Shown: one piece after another, positions 43,401 to 57,003 of the stretch | Position numbering within the stretch: the stretch's first letter is position 1 | Layout of the letters: every line of letters starts with the position of its first letter | Assembly (NCBI GenBank): GCA_963556255.1 | Contig: OY744605.1 | Span: 312,352-376,351 of the forward strand | Length of the DNA: 64,000 nucleotides | DNA from: Allolobophora icterica | Lineage: Eukaryota; Annelida; Clitellata; Crassiclitellata; Lumbricidae | Direction: 5' to 3' | Notes under the pieces: generated by a model | What the model saw: only the letters and a program-made list of their open reading frames with translations | Told to the model about the DNA's origin: nothing | Database searches by the model: none | Position numbers and translations under genes: made by a program

Positions 43401-46400
43401 ATGTAGGACCTTTGTAAATAACGTGGACTGATGTTGATGGCTTCATCTTGGTTTCTTGTTGCAGGTGAGTCACTTGGAGCAGAGTCTGGAGGCATCAAAA
43501 GCCACTCAGGCAGAACAGAGCATTCAGATTGATTCTTACGTTGAGAAGCTGAAAGAGGTGAGTTATCTTGTCTGTATTTGATTAATCAATATTTAAGCTA
43601 TGGGAGAGAAATTTATCCAGGTTTTGATGAAGTAAGATCGTACTTGCAACAAGTGTAAAACGGAAATGGATATTGTTTGTTGTATTTAAGTATGAGAACA
43701 CTTGATGTATCACATTTTAAGTTACTTAACAAAGGCGTACCTATGACTGACTATCTAACAAGACATGGCTAAGAAAAATTAAGTCTCTTAAACAAATGCG
43801 TTTTAAGACAGTTGACAAATGTATGCTGCACAAAGTCAAAGGCAACAGTACGTTAAGTGCCGTGGCAGACTGTTTCAGGAGGACAGTCCAACACACGAGA
43901 CATACGGTGAGGAAGAGAACTGGCCACCCATCCTCATATGTCATGGCTAAGAAAAATGAAGTCTCTTTAACACTTCATCCCCTTGTGTTCCTCAGAGCTC
44001 AGGGAACTGCTCTTCTTTGTTATTGAAATCTGAAGATGCAATTGTTTTGTAATTGTAGGCAAGAGATGGCCACATTGATATGGAGGAACAGTATCGTAAT
44101 GAACTCATCGCCCAAGAGAAACTTCTCAACCTCTACAAGGTCCAGCTGCTTATCATGACTCAGCATATTTAAACATTAGTGTCTGATTTGAATCATCATC
44201 CTCAGTTGATCATCCACTGACAGTCATCCTGGACACTTTAACGACCAGCTGCATTGGTTTTCCAGTCGCTTTTAGTACACTCTCATCGTTAAAATGTAAA
44301 AAAATCACCCTCTTACAATCATCCTCAATCAGTCCTCTTTATTCAGTTGTCCTCAATCAGTCATCTTCAATCAGTCATCCTCAATCAGTCATCCTCATTC
44401 AGTCATGCTCGATCAGTCATCCTCAATGTTTAGATGTTTGGTTATCAGTTTCTGTTGCAATTCGTTGTCACTGGGGCATGGCGTTTGAAGTCATCAGAGT
44501 TGAGAAAGGCAACAAACTTTTCTGAAATATTGTCGATGATTGTTGAAAACATTTACTAGTAAACATCAACTGTGTTAGATTAGTGTTAGTGATGTTAAAG
44601 GGAAAGCAGCTCTACCTTGTTTGAACTGTGGGTAATTTGAAACGATTTGATTTGGTCACTAGGTGGCTTCCAGTGAAGCGGAGAAAAAGGTTGAGGAAAT
44701 GGCGAAAGCCGTTGAGGAGCTACAAGAGCTTCTGAGTCAGGCTACACAAGGTCTGTCTCCCCTTCTGTTGTGGCTCTTGCTAGTCTTCTTTCTCTTTTCT
44801 TCCTTCTCTCTTCTTTCTCTCTGTACATCGAAATGAAATAGAAAAGTACAGTTTTTGTCTAATACATCAACATCCTGGCCTGTCTTCTCTGGAGCTTTGA
44901 TGTTTAATACTTAACCGTGGAATCCTTGTTAATTTAACAGGCAGGCATAGACACTATCAGAGATTTTCTAATGATCCGCCTGGAAGAATTCCTCTAATGA
45001 TCCACCTGGAACAGTCTTCTGTCTGTTGCAACATACTTAAAATGCACTGATTCAAATCAGTCATATAATCATGCGGCCAGCACTTTTGTGAAGTTCTTTA
45101 AAGGCATACATACATATAGACATGCATTGACACATACACACATACATACATGCACACACGTATACATGCACAAGGCATAACATGCATACACACATGTAGA
45201 CACATAGACATACATACTAGCATGGCAAATCTTTCTGAACTTCATGTTGCCACTGTTTCTGTACAATGTTTCAGCGTATTCTGAGCTAAAGTCTGATCAG
45301 GAGGAGTTGACCAAGGTTTCTCAGGAACAGTTGGCTCAAAGAGGTACGAAGAGAGAGGGGCTTACAGCAATCATCGTACAGTTGAATCAGTTCTTTCTAT
45401 AGCAAGTCTTATAACAAATGTTGATTGTAACCTGTTAATCATTTACTACCTTTTTTCTGTAACTAATATTCTTAAGATATTGCTTTTCTTATGCACTCAT
45501 GGTCAGTCTAAATCTGATTCTGAGGTGCTGAACAATTGTGAGTGAAAGACTTGCTCAAGGTCGCTATACAGTAATCGTGTAAGGAGACTTAAAGCCTTGC
45601 CCTCCACATTACAGCTATCAGTTCGCATTTGACCACAGCATGTATTATGCAACTGAAAAGAGCGTTTGCAGGAAAATGTTAGTAGAAATGTCAAATTCTG
45701 TTGGTTTAATTCTGAATATGAGCTTTGATATTCTTGCTCTTTGATGAAGAAACTGGACGTGATTGATGCATTCTGTGATTGAACGTGAATGTTTCAGATG
45801 CGAGAATAAAAGAACTCGAGACGGAGCTTGTCCGTGCGAATGAGTTGCTGGAGGTGATGAAGAAGAAGGCGCCATCGTACATCTCCGAGGAAGATGCTCA
45901 GGCCATTTCACCTGCAGCAGCAGCAGCCAGTCGCTTGCTCAAATCGGGAATGAGTCTAACACAGGTCAGTGGGATAGGACTGAAGATGACACTTGTAGTG
46001 GAGTTCAGTGGAACAGAAAGAACCCTGATGTTAGGGGTACAGAGCGTGATGCACTTTGTGAAATGTTACATCCAACTCTGGCTTTTGTGATGCAGAAGCC
46101 ACTTCAAATGGATTTCTAGTTGGATTGGTTGGTTTGTTGCTGTTTAGCAATGCTGTGTCATAATAAAGATGATTGGCTTCACCCTCCTCCTTTATCTAGG
46201 CTAGGGACCAGCACTGCCAGAGTACGGGCAGTGGCAGAGTTGGATGGTTGCTGTTTTGTACTTGGGTGTGAGGCTGATAACTTTTGAGATGCCTGTGATG
46301 ACAGATCATATTTTTGACATGTCATTGTTTACGAGTTGTTTACGCCCTTTCAAAATTATTGCAATACAGTACAACTGCATTTTATATTGCCCAGCTTCCA

Positions 46401-49400
46401 AAGTTGAAAAGTCCGCACACACCCATATGACAGAACATTGATGACTCCGATTGTGAGTCAAGGACTTGCTCAAGGTCCGTATGCAGTGACTGACTCAGTG
46501 GAGGAGGCTCATAGCCACATTTGACTGTCCTGGCTGTGGTTAAAATGGGTTTTCAATGCAGCACGAGTACTGGCATTTAAATCTGGATCGTTTGATGTGG
46601 TGGTGAGTGGATGGGGGTGGAGAGTAGTTTGGATGAATGATCTTGGGGTGGTGAGTGGATGGGGGTGGAGGGTGGATTGGATGACTGATCTTGTGGGATC
46701 TTGGTGACCAGATGTAGTTCTTGTAGATATACAGTGAATATGCTGAGACATTGAATCAGCTGCAACAGGAGAAGGAAGAGAATGGTCGTCTGACGTCTTA
46801 TCTCGACAACATACTCCAGGTTCAATAAACAAATCATCTTCAATTATATTGTTATCTTCAGTCACTCTTCTTGGCTGATCAGTTCAACCAAACTGCTTGA
46901 TCAGAATCCTGAGGAAGAACTTCACTGGGCGGAATTGCACTGGTTACCGATGCAGAAGTCCATTTTAGTTTAAGATCTTGATGCTTCTGCATAATTGTCT
47001 GGCAGGTTGTGCTCAGTCTTACCTCAAGAATCTTTGCATTACGGTATCTCCTTTCCTCGATTGCAGATTTCTCCGCTCTGCAATACATGGCGACTTGGTT
47101 GTTCCACCTTCCACTGGCCCATGGTCCAGTGTAGAAGTTTTCCTGTGGTCTGCCCATCCTCCTGGAACAGCCTGCGACTTGAGCGTCTCTTTTCCACATT
47201 TTGTTTGACCTTGGTTTCGTTGTGTTAGGTCGGGAACACCTTGAGTCTCTCACTTTAAGTGGTGCTATATAAATGTGCAATTATTATTACAACCAGATTG
47301 ATTTCAGTGAGTAGCGGATGTGAGATATTGAAACCATGACAACATAAATCAGTGGATTTGGATCTATAGGGAAACGGAATTTACTCGAGTTAGAGATATT
47401 TTGATGCTGTGCTGCTGCATTGGGATGTTAATCTGATGTCGTTCTTGAACTGTTGCTTTGGCAGGAAATTGAGGAAAAGGCTCCACTCATAAAGAAACAG
47501 AAGGTGGACTACGAGGAAGCCCTCGACACAATCGACCGACTTACGAACCAGCTGGATGCCTCTCTCCTGGTACGGAGGATGCTGATCAGTTTAGCTGCTG
47601 AGGATGAATGTTATTGTCTCTTAAACAGTTAGGATATCATCAACTGCTTAGGCCTTGTTTTAATAGATGCTCTGTTTCAATTGGAAAAAGTTTTCTTTGA
47701 TGAATAGTTTTATGGTTCTGGTTATTAGGATTCGTTATTGTGAATGAATCATTGTTAGTAACTTCCTGTTAGCGGTTAGTTTGCAGGTGTGTTAGTGTTA
47801 ATGGTGTGAGTTTGATAGGAGTGAGAATTCATGTTTATGGTGTGATGTTTATAGGCTTTGAGAAGTAGTGTTAATGGTGTGTTGTAATTTACAGAAGTGT
47901 GAGCAATTGTTTCAATGTTGTGATGTTCATAGGAGTGTGATAATCATGTTAATGGCGTTATGTTGTTTATAGGTTTGTGAGAAATAGTGTTAATGAATGT
48001 CGTTGATAGGAGTGCGAGAAATAGTGTTAATGGTGTGATATTGTTGATAGGATTGTGAGAAATCGCACCAGGCGGCCGATGAAAACCAGCGACGATGCAA
48101 TGACCTGCGACGTCAGAACGAACGCTACGTTGTCCAGTTGAAAGATCTCAGTCTTCAGGTTACACTTCATCTCTCTGTCTGTCTGTCTGTCTGTCTCTCT
48201 GTTTATGCCTTTGTCTGTCTCTAATCTTCTGACTTCTATAGCACTAGTGTCATCCAGGGATTATCGCTTCAATTGAAGTCGTAGTCAAAAATCAGTCTGT
48301 TTTAGAAGTCCAGTTGTTGAAACCTTGTGATGTCTACCTCTGTCTATTGCTTTGTCTGTGTCTGTGCCTCTGTTTCTGTTTATATGTCTGTAGGTCTGTG
48401 TGCCTCAGTCTTGATATCTCTCATTCCAGTTTCACGGACATGGTCTATTTTTTTTCGTGGAATTGCCATACAAAGGTTCTGTTGCAGTAGTTTTCGATTA
48501 CAATTGGGTCGCCTCTGAGGGTCTTTGTCATTAGATGTGAACGTATTCAAGTGTTGGCAGCTGTTTTGTCCGCTTTGATGATGCGTTTCGGTTTGTTGGT
48601 TGCTTCAGGTACGGATGCTGCTAAAGGAGCTGGAAGAGGCGAGAGGAACCGTCGTCCAGATGGCAGATGATGATTTCAGGGAGGACTCATCCTCTGTAGT
48701 CTCCAGCTCATCACATCTCATCTCAGAGAAACTCGTTGCTTTCAGGTGGGCTTCCTTCTCAGGCACAATTTACCTGTTTCTCAGTAGAAAATAACGAGTT
48801 TAATGCTGACAGGTAAGTGACAGTTTGGTCTGACCCCAACTCCAGGGGTGAAGTAGCAGAACTTTGACTGTGGAGAATTTAAGTTGGCATTGCTTTCTGT
48901 TTTAGGAGCATAGAGGAGCTGCATGAGCAGAATCTGAAGCTGCTTCAGGTTGTTCGTGAGCTGAGTGAGGCGAGTGAAGCCAAGGAACGTGGTCAGATGA
49001 GAAGCGATGAAGAAAGTCAAAGGTCAGTGAGTTCTGCTCATCCGCAGTCTGTGTTGTGTCTCTGAATGTTTCTATTTGGAAGACCAGAGCAATCATAATA
49101 ATAATAAACTCTGTGTGACTCTGTTGCAGTGTCTTCCTTCAGGCACCTCAGAAAAGCACTGCCTCTGCTAACCTAAATCGTGTTAAAGATCACATGGTAG
49201 CTGATTGGGTAGATCGCAATCGCTCGCCTTGTAACGCAATGAGTACGGGTTCTAATTACCTCTGAGACAGTTACTGCAAGTCCTTAACTAACAGTTGCTC
49301 AGTTTTCCATGTTTGTAATGTTCACAATTCAGAGAAGATTTTATTGTTATTATTCTTATTATTAGTATGCATGTATTATGTTTGCAAGGTCAGTAAATCT

Positions 49401-52400
49401 GAAACGGAGGATTTCCAAGCAATAGTGGAAGTCTATACACAGTAACCGTCTGAGGGAAAGAGACTTTAACCCGTACCTTTCACATTACAAGTTGAGCACT
49501 CTAAGTGATCGTCTGTTCATGTTTGCTGTGTCATCTTATAAGGTCTGTTTGTTTTGATGTCCTGCAGGGTGTCTGAACTGAAGGAGCAACTGGAAAGAGC
49601 TCAGGCAGATATGGAGGAGATGAGAGCCGCTCGAGAAAGACAGACTGGATTGGTTAGTTTTCCTTTTCTCTGTTTCTCATTGTTTTGGTGATTCCCAACT
49701 TTGTTTCTTCATTTCGACTGCACCTTTGTTCCATTGTTCGTTTGACTCTGCATGTTTATTAAATGCTATTTATGTCACCAGGTGGATTCGTTGATACAAC
49801 AAAGGGATATGTATAGATCAATGGCAACGACCTATCAACCTCCACAGAGTCCGGTGAGTTACACAACAGACTTCATAGCTTCAATAAGAAATCTAAAGCT
49901 AATGACAGGTGTTAAGTGGCTTTGTAATGAGAGGCTTATGCTCTTTAATCATTTCTGTCTGTGTTAATTGGTTAATTAGCTTTCAGTTATGATGTAACGG
50001 CTAACGACTTTCACAGTTCGTTTGTCTATCAGGAAATTGCTGGAGTATTTAAGTCTTTATCAGTGTGAGTTGTTTGTGTTCTTCGTAGCTTCTGGTGTTC
50101 ATTTAAATCTCATTTAATTAAAATTAAAGTAAAATTTAAATTCTTGGTGATGTAACTACTCCTCTCGTTCGTCTTCAGCTTCTGCTGCGTTCTCCCGTTT
50201 CATCGGCCCCTGGAGTTCTTCCATCAACGCCAGCAGCGGCTCCAGTTACTCCGGTTGCAGGTGGTCTTGGAGAGGAGGAACAGAAGGTCCTGCAGGAAAC
50301 AAAGACCGCTCTAAAGGAACTCCAGGAGGAATTCTCCATCTATCGACGCGAAAAAGGAAACAATGAGAAGTAAGCGACTGATGATAGTAATCACAAAATT
50401 CTCGTATGTAGCATAATACTTGTTGACTTTAACTTTAATATTATTTATGGCCTTTAAAGCCACTTTATTCATAATTTTGCATACTCATTAATTACTCATC
50501 TGCACCTTAAGTAATTATAACAATTGGCGGAACTTGGAATAGGCAGAGCGTCCTAAATGGTGGATTTTTCTATCGTGAACGCAAATGATGGAATGTGAGA
50601 AGTGTAGAATAGAAATTGGAATGAATGGATTTATTGGATTGCAACCAATACTTGAATGGTAATACCTATGGATTACAGTTGAAAATGGTGGTCTGCTGGT
50701 AATATGTTTGGTCATGCAGTTGTGGGTTTGAATCTGCATCATGACCCTGGTCTAGGTAATTTGTTTGTGTACATGTGTCTCTGTCACGAAGCAGTAGAAC
50801 CTGGTACTGTCACATAAGCTGGGATGTAAAGAGCAAGTCTTGTGACGCACTGACCACGTGTCCCAAGACCTTGGGATTTGTCTATTACCAGCTCAATGGC
50901 CTAAAGAAAGGATATGAGTGCCCCCTGAGCTCCAGTACCAAATACTTGACGCCTGTGCTTACAGTTGTAATTACGTGAAATTCCTATGTACCTACATAAG
51001 GTAAATTGCTTCAAAGTTATTCTTGTAATATGTGCTTTATATTTGGTACAGTAAGTTCTTAAATTTATGGTTTTGTTGGTATAACTCTTTCCTTGCTTGT
51101 CTGGCTTCAGAATGTTGAATGAGCAGCTGGAGAAGGTCAATCGAGAGGCGTCGGACTTACGGCTGCAGAATGCTAAACTGGCATCACAGGTGAGTGTTGC
51201 TGATTATACATCCGATACCTGATACTGCCCGTCTCACCGTAACTGTAAGGATTTGGTAATTAGTTATTATTTGACTGAATTACCAGATTATAACAACAAA
51301 GGTTACAGATCAAGCCTTAGTCTTCGCAAAAACAGTTTGTGATCTTTTGTATTTTAGTTATCGTTTTCGAACGAGCGTTACAAGATCCTGCAGTCAAACA
51401 CAGAATCTCATAAGAAGGAGATTGAAGCGTTGAGAGAGAAAAACCAGAAGCTGTCAGAATCAATGATTCGACATCAACAGACAGTCACTATGCTGCGAGA
51501 GGTTGGCAGTATTTCATTTCTAGTGTCTACATGTCACGTCTAGTCTTTTCCTCAGTCTACTGCCAGGCGAACGATGCATGGTGTTTGCCTTGCAGGTGTT
51601 TGGAAACAGAATTTATTAAAGCATTTCTGATTATCATAAGAGAAGAACATTGATGCCTTCATTCTTTGCTATGCTGGGTGTTTAGGGAAGTCCTGCTTGG
51701 CTCTGTTCTTTTGTATCTTGTAGGATCCTGCTGATCTTGTCTTGACTACTTCTCTCCTGCTGATCTTGACTGGTTCTGTCCTGTGGATCTTGACTGGTTT
51801 TCTCCTGCTGATCTTGACTGGTTGTGTCCAGAAGATTTGATTTTGCAATGCAGTTTTTTGCATTGAAGCGACCATTGATTGGTGGATGGTTCATTACGTT
51901 GATGTAGATCTTACCAGTGTTTTTTGTGTCTGTCTGGTCTAGATAGAACCGTTTGCTGTTGCAGGAAATGAAAATGATTCAGGACAAACTGAGTTCAGCA
52001 GAGATTCGAAACCAGAATCTGTTGACAGAGAAGGAGATGTTGAAGTCTTTAGAGTCGCGTCTGTCAAGCGAAGTGGAGTCCGTTAGAAGGGACAGCCAGT
52101 CAAGGGATATGCTGATGCATAACCTCCAGGCCATTCAGGTACCTAACCACAACTGACTGACCAACTCAATGAGCATCTCTTGCTCGTTTCTTAAGCTCAT
52201 AATTAATAATAACTTATCTTGGCTGATTCGCAGATCGACTGGATAGAAATAGTGCTGCCTTGTGTTGCTAGGTTATTGTGAATCCTTCTTCTTTTCTCAT
52301 TCTCTCAACAACAGAAAACTGGTCTGTTTCTAGCTACTCATGCTTTTGAGGAGAATTCATAACTTAGCATGATATAAATATCCAATTAATAATTCATCTT

Positions 52401-55400
52401 GACGTCACAGACCAACTGAATGGCTGAACTGGAAAGTGGAAGCCGTGTGATTCTAAGTCGTTGCACTTTTCTGTGAAATATTTTGGTTTCTTGGTGAACT
52501 GTCAGAAGAAAGTTGTTTTGTTTTATTTTCAGAATAACCTTGAGAGAGCTGAGTTTGAGACAAAGACGAGACTTGGCCAGAGAATCGATGCCCTTGAAAG
52601 GGAGAACGCGGTCTTGAGGAAGAAAGCCGAAGGAACAGACGAACAACAGAGGGCGTTCATTATCACGCTAGAGGTTTGTCTTTTGCCATCTATCTCCTGT
52701 TTCTCTTGCCAGCTGCATCTTTTTGGCCACTTAACCCTTTCTGATGGCAGTGAAAACTAGTAATTGTGATAATCTGAGTTAGTATTTCAATGCGTGTGCA
52801 TATATGAGCAAACAGCATTTAGTTGTGTAGAATTTGTCAGCATAACTTTGAAGTTCAAATGAGTATTATAGTTTGCATAAGTATTTTTAAAATGCTGTGC
52901 TCCGATGTAGGAAATGGTACGTTTTGCAAACAACGATTTAAGCAGATTCAATCTGCTGACTCAGTAGAGGCCTTCACTTCCAAATCTTATCTGTTTTCGA
53001 AGACCTATTCTGTTTAGTTGGTTGTGTGGCATCCTTGTAATGGCAAGGCTGTGTTACGGCACCATAGAAATCGTTATCATCATTATTATTATGATGCAGT
53101 TGATTTGATTAAATCATTTCCTTGTGTTCTTTTGATATTCAGAGGCAGTTGAGTGAAGCAAGAGCCGATGTTGAAGTAGAGAAATCCAAGACTGGTCGAC
53201 TGACGGAGCAGCTGAGCACTGCCGACTCACACATTGCTCACCTGAACGAAGAGGTAAGCGCTGTGCCGATCTTTCTGACCTTTTAGATTTCAACCTCGTT
53301 TCTCCACAGGGTTATGATTTTGATTGCAATTTTGCTTGAAGTGGCCATTGATTGATGTCTTGCACATCACTAGAACAGCACTGGGCATCATGAGAACAGC
53401 ACTGGGCATCATGAGAACTGCACTGGGCATCATGAGAACAGCACTGGGCATCATGAGAACAGCACTGGGCATCATGAGAACAGCACTGGGCATCATGAGA
53501 ACAGCACTGGGCATCATGAGAACAGCACTGGGCATCATGAGAACTGCACTGGGCATCATGAGAACTGCACTGGGCATCATGAGAACAGCACTGGGCATCA
53601 TGAGAACAGCACTGGGCATCATGAGAACTGCACTGGGCATCATGAGAACAGCACTGGGCATCATGAGAACAGCACTGGGCATCATGAGAACAGCACTGGG
53701 CATCATGAGAACAGCACTGGGCATCATGAGAACAGCACTGGGCATCATGAGAACAGCACTGGGCATCATGAGAACTGCACTGGGCATCATGAGAACTGCA
53801 CTGGGCATCATGAGAACAGCACTGGGCATCATGAGAACTGCACTGGGCATCATGAGAACTGCACTGGGCATCATGAGAACAGCACTGGGCATCATGAGAA
53901 CTGCACTGGGCATCATGAGAACAGCACTGGGCATCATGAGAACAGCACTGGGCATCATGAGAACAGCACTGGGCATCATGAGAACAGCACTGGGCATCAT
54001 GAGAACAGCACTGGGCATCATGAGAACAGCACTGCACTATCTAAGAAGTCATTGGATTAAATTAGATTAGCTCTTCTCAGTGGTCTATTAAATATTCTAA
54101 TCTTCTGTTTGGTTAGGTCTGATGCATTTTGCAAACTTGCTTCTAGCTTCACTTCTGGAAAAATTCTCTAACTAAATATTGTATTTCATGTATTTGAACT
54201 GGTTTTTTTAATCTATGTTGTAGCTTTCTGCGACAGAGGCCAAACTGGCTGCAAATGAAACTAAGCTTAACGAGATGAGTCAACTTGTTAGAGGTAAATA
54301 CTGCATCTCAGTTGATGCTATCTACATACAGTTAAACATGACCCCATCATATGTCTTCGACTCGCTTCAAGTCAACTTTTTCTGGCCAACTGTGTACCCC
54401 AACTTACCAAAATATTACTTAGTTTCTCTGTATTTTTGTAGATGGTCCTCGTATGTGGAATTGACTCTTTTTCTCTTTCCTTACTCGGTAAATTATTGAA
54501 GGCTTTTTGCTTTCAAGCTGCCTGTGTTTTCGAGGTGAATTCACAAGTTATCTCAATGTATATCTGATTACTAATGATAATGATGATAATGATAAAACTG
54601 ATATAAATGATATATTCTTACATACATTTGTAAGAAGTTGAAACAATTGAGTAATTTTTGCTCTTAGATTGTAATATTTCATTAGCAATCACTTTGAATT
54701 TTATGCACAGAATTATCCTGTAACGTGATTAGAATATTGCAGGGGTGAGTGATTATTGTGAAAATTATAGTTCAGTGCTGATTATCAACTGATCTGTAAC
54801 ACATGTGAACTGATCTGTAACACATGTGAACTGATGCCGTTATGACACGATGTTTATGTGTTACCTCTGAGACAGATTTTTTAAAATTTTAACATGTTTT
54901 GCTCACTGTTGTTCGTTGTTGCCAGACTTACAGAGTCAGACGGATCCAAGTCAGAAGTTGACAGAGGAGATTCGTGATCTGAAGACTCGATTGGATGAAG
55001 CACAGTCGGAGATCAAGAGTGAGTCTCATCAATCGTACAATTCATTTCAGTCTTTGTCAAGACTTTCAGATGAACTGGCTCTAGAGACGGACGATCGGTG
55101 GTCGTCTGTGGCTGTACACTTCTGATGGCGCTCTGTTGATCAGAGCGTGCTTAGGTTTTGTATGCTTCAATCAGAGCCTAAGACTTTGCTTTACATTGAA
55201 GAAATTATAAATTTCTACTCTGTTTATTGATGCTTGATGCGTCTGTCTGAGAAGTGACAGTGCTTTGAATTAAAGATGATAACACATGATATGCACAAAT
55301 AAACTGATCTGTTTTCAGTGTTCGAATGGTCGTTGGTGGTACGGTTCTTTTCCTGTGCAGTTCTTTCTGAATGATAGGCATTGGAGACGTTGGTTGGCAG

Positions 55401-56967
55401 GCTATTGTGTTTACAGATCTGGAGGAGAAGCTGGATCAGTCGAAGAGACACGTTGACCAGTACAAGTCAATTGCGGATGGAATGGAAGAGAGTCTGAAGG
55501 AACAGAATGAAGCGAGCCGTCAGTTCCAAGAATCACTCGAAGCCCAGTTGAATGAAGCCAGGCAAGGTATCGTAGGAGCGACGTTACCTTATTCACTACT
55601 CTTTACAAGTTACCGTGTGTGCTGAGAGCGCTTCTGCTTCTCATCCTTAGCATCATTGAGTCTTTAAATCTCCTTGTGTTGGCTTTTCATAATTATATCC
55701 AGTTCTATTAAGCTGTAATTATAATTTTAATCACAGATTTATTTAGCTCCTCTTCAAGAGAGAGAAACTCATCTCAACCTAACGATAGAAAGCCAGGATC
55801 AAACAGGATGTTTTTCAAGTGCTTACGGAATAGCGGTTTTGTTTTGAAGGATATGCAGGTTTTGAGGAATAAGTTGTTTTATGGTAGTCTGGATTTTGAT
55901 TGTAGGATTGATATGTTGTGGATAGGAGCGAATAGTGTAGTATAAGTTAGCCAGTGAAGAAGAGAATCTACCCCTTGACTTTTCTTAATGTTGCGACTGC
56001 CATCTGACCCTGCATATCTTATCAGCTACCTGCCCTACTGCCTCCGCTCACTTATGAGCACCTGTTTACCTGCCACCATAGACTTCTTTTCCGGCTGTGG
56101 AGTGGGCTGCATCTATGTGTCATGTATTTTGTTGTTTCAGTTAAGGATCTGTTGGAGGCTGAGCTGAAGGACATGGAGGTCGAAAGGTTGCGACTTTTTG
56201 AGGAGAATGCAACACTTAGATCGGACAAAGAACAACTTGTGTGTGAGAACATGCAACTGGCTGCCAACAGCAGCCAATCAGTGAGTTGCATTTTCTAAAG
56301 GATGCGTTTTTTATTAGTTGTCTCCGTATTATGATATGCATAACTCTGGTAGTGCCAGTCCAAAGCCTGGAAAAAGGGGAGGGTACATCAATGGCCTTGG
56401 CAGCCACAAGATGTTGTTGAACACTGGAGACTTCTATTATGTAGTGTTAAATCTCCGAAGGACAATAGATGCAGCTGTCTGCTACTTGTTCAACAGTAGT
56501 GTTGTTAGTTGCGAGCCTTTCTCTGATCTGATCCTATGAACTGCTTGTGAAATAGAGACATTTTGTTAGACTTTTATGATGATTACGTATGATTGTTAGA
56601 TTTTTACTGTGATTTTTAGTGTTATTTAGTTTATTGAGGAAATAGTTTAGATAATAGATGTTGTTTTGGTGGTAAAGTTATGGATTGAAAGAATTAGACA
56701 TATTTCTTTTTCGGTTCATTAAAGCGTTAATTTTAGGGAGAAGTTTCACTGGAACGGATCGCTCAACTGGAGAAGGAATTGTGCGAGGCGATTGACTCTC
56801 GTGATATTGCCATGGCAAATGAGGTGGCCGCTCGTTACGACTGTGAGACTCAGGCCAGAGAAGCGAGAGAGGTTAGTAGCATTGAGCAGTTCACTGGCTG
56901 ATTACAGTCGGAGAATAAATGATCAGTGGCTTTTCTTTTTTGGTTGTTAATAATATTAATAATAATA

Positions 56968-57003
<36 letters not shown>

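Noticed and set aside
53372..54034. Regularly spaced repeats resembling a CRISPR array
   Set aside because: Units are directly adjacent with no unique spacers, and the context is an animal intron.
53290..54070. Three overlapping frames of over 240 codons (RTALGIM, MPSAVLM, QCCSHDA repeats)
   Set aside because: All come from the 21-bp minisatellite inside a TPR intron; period divisible by three explains the openness.
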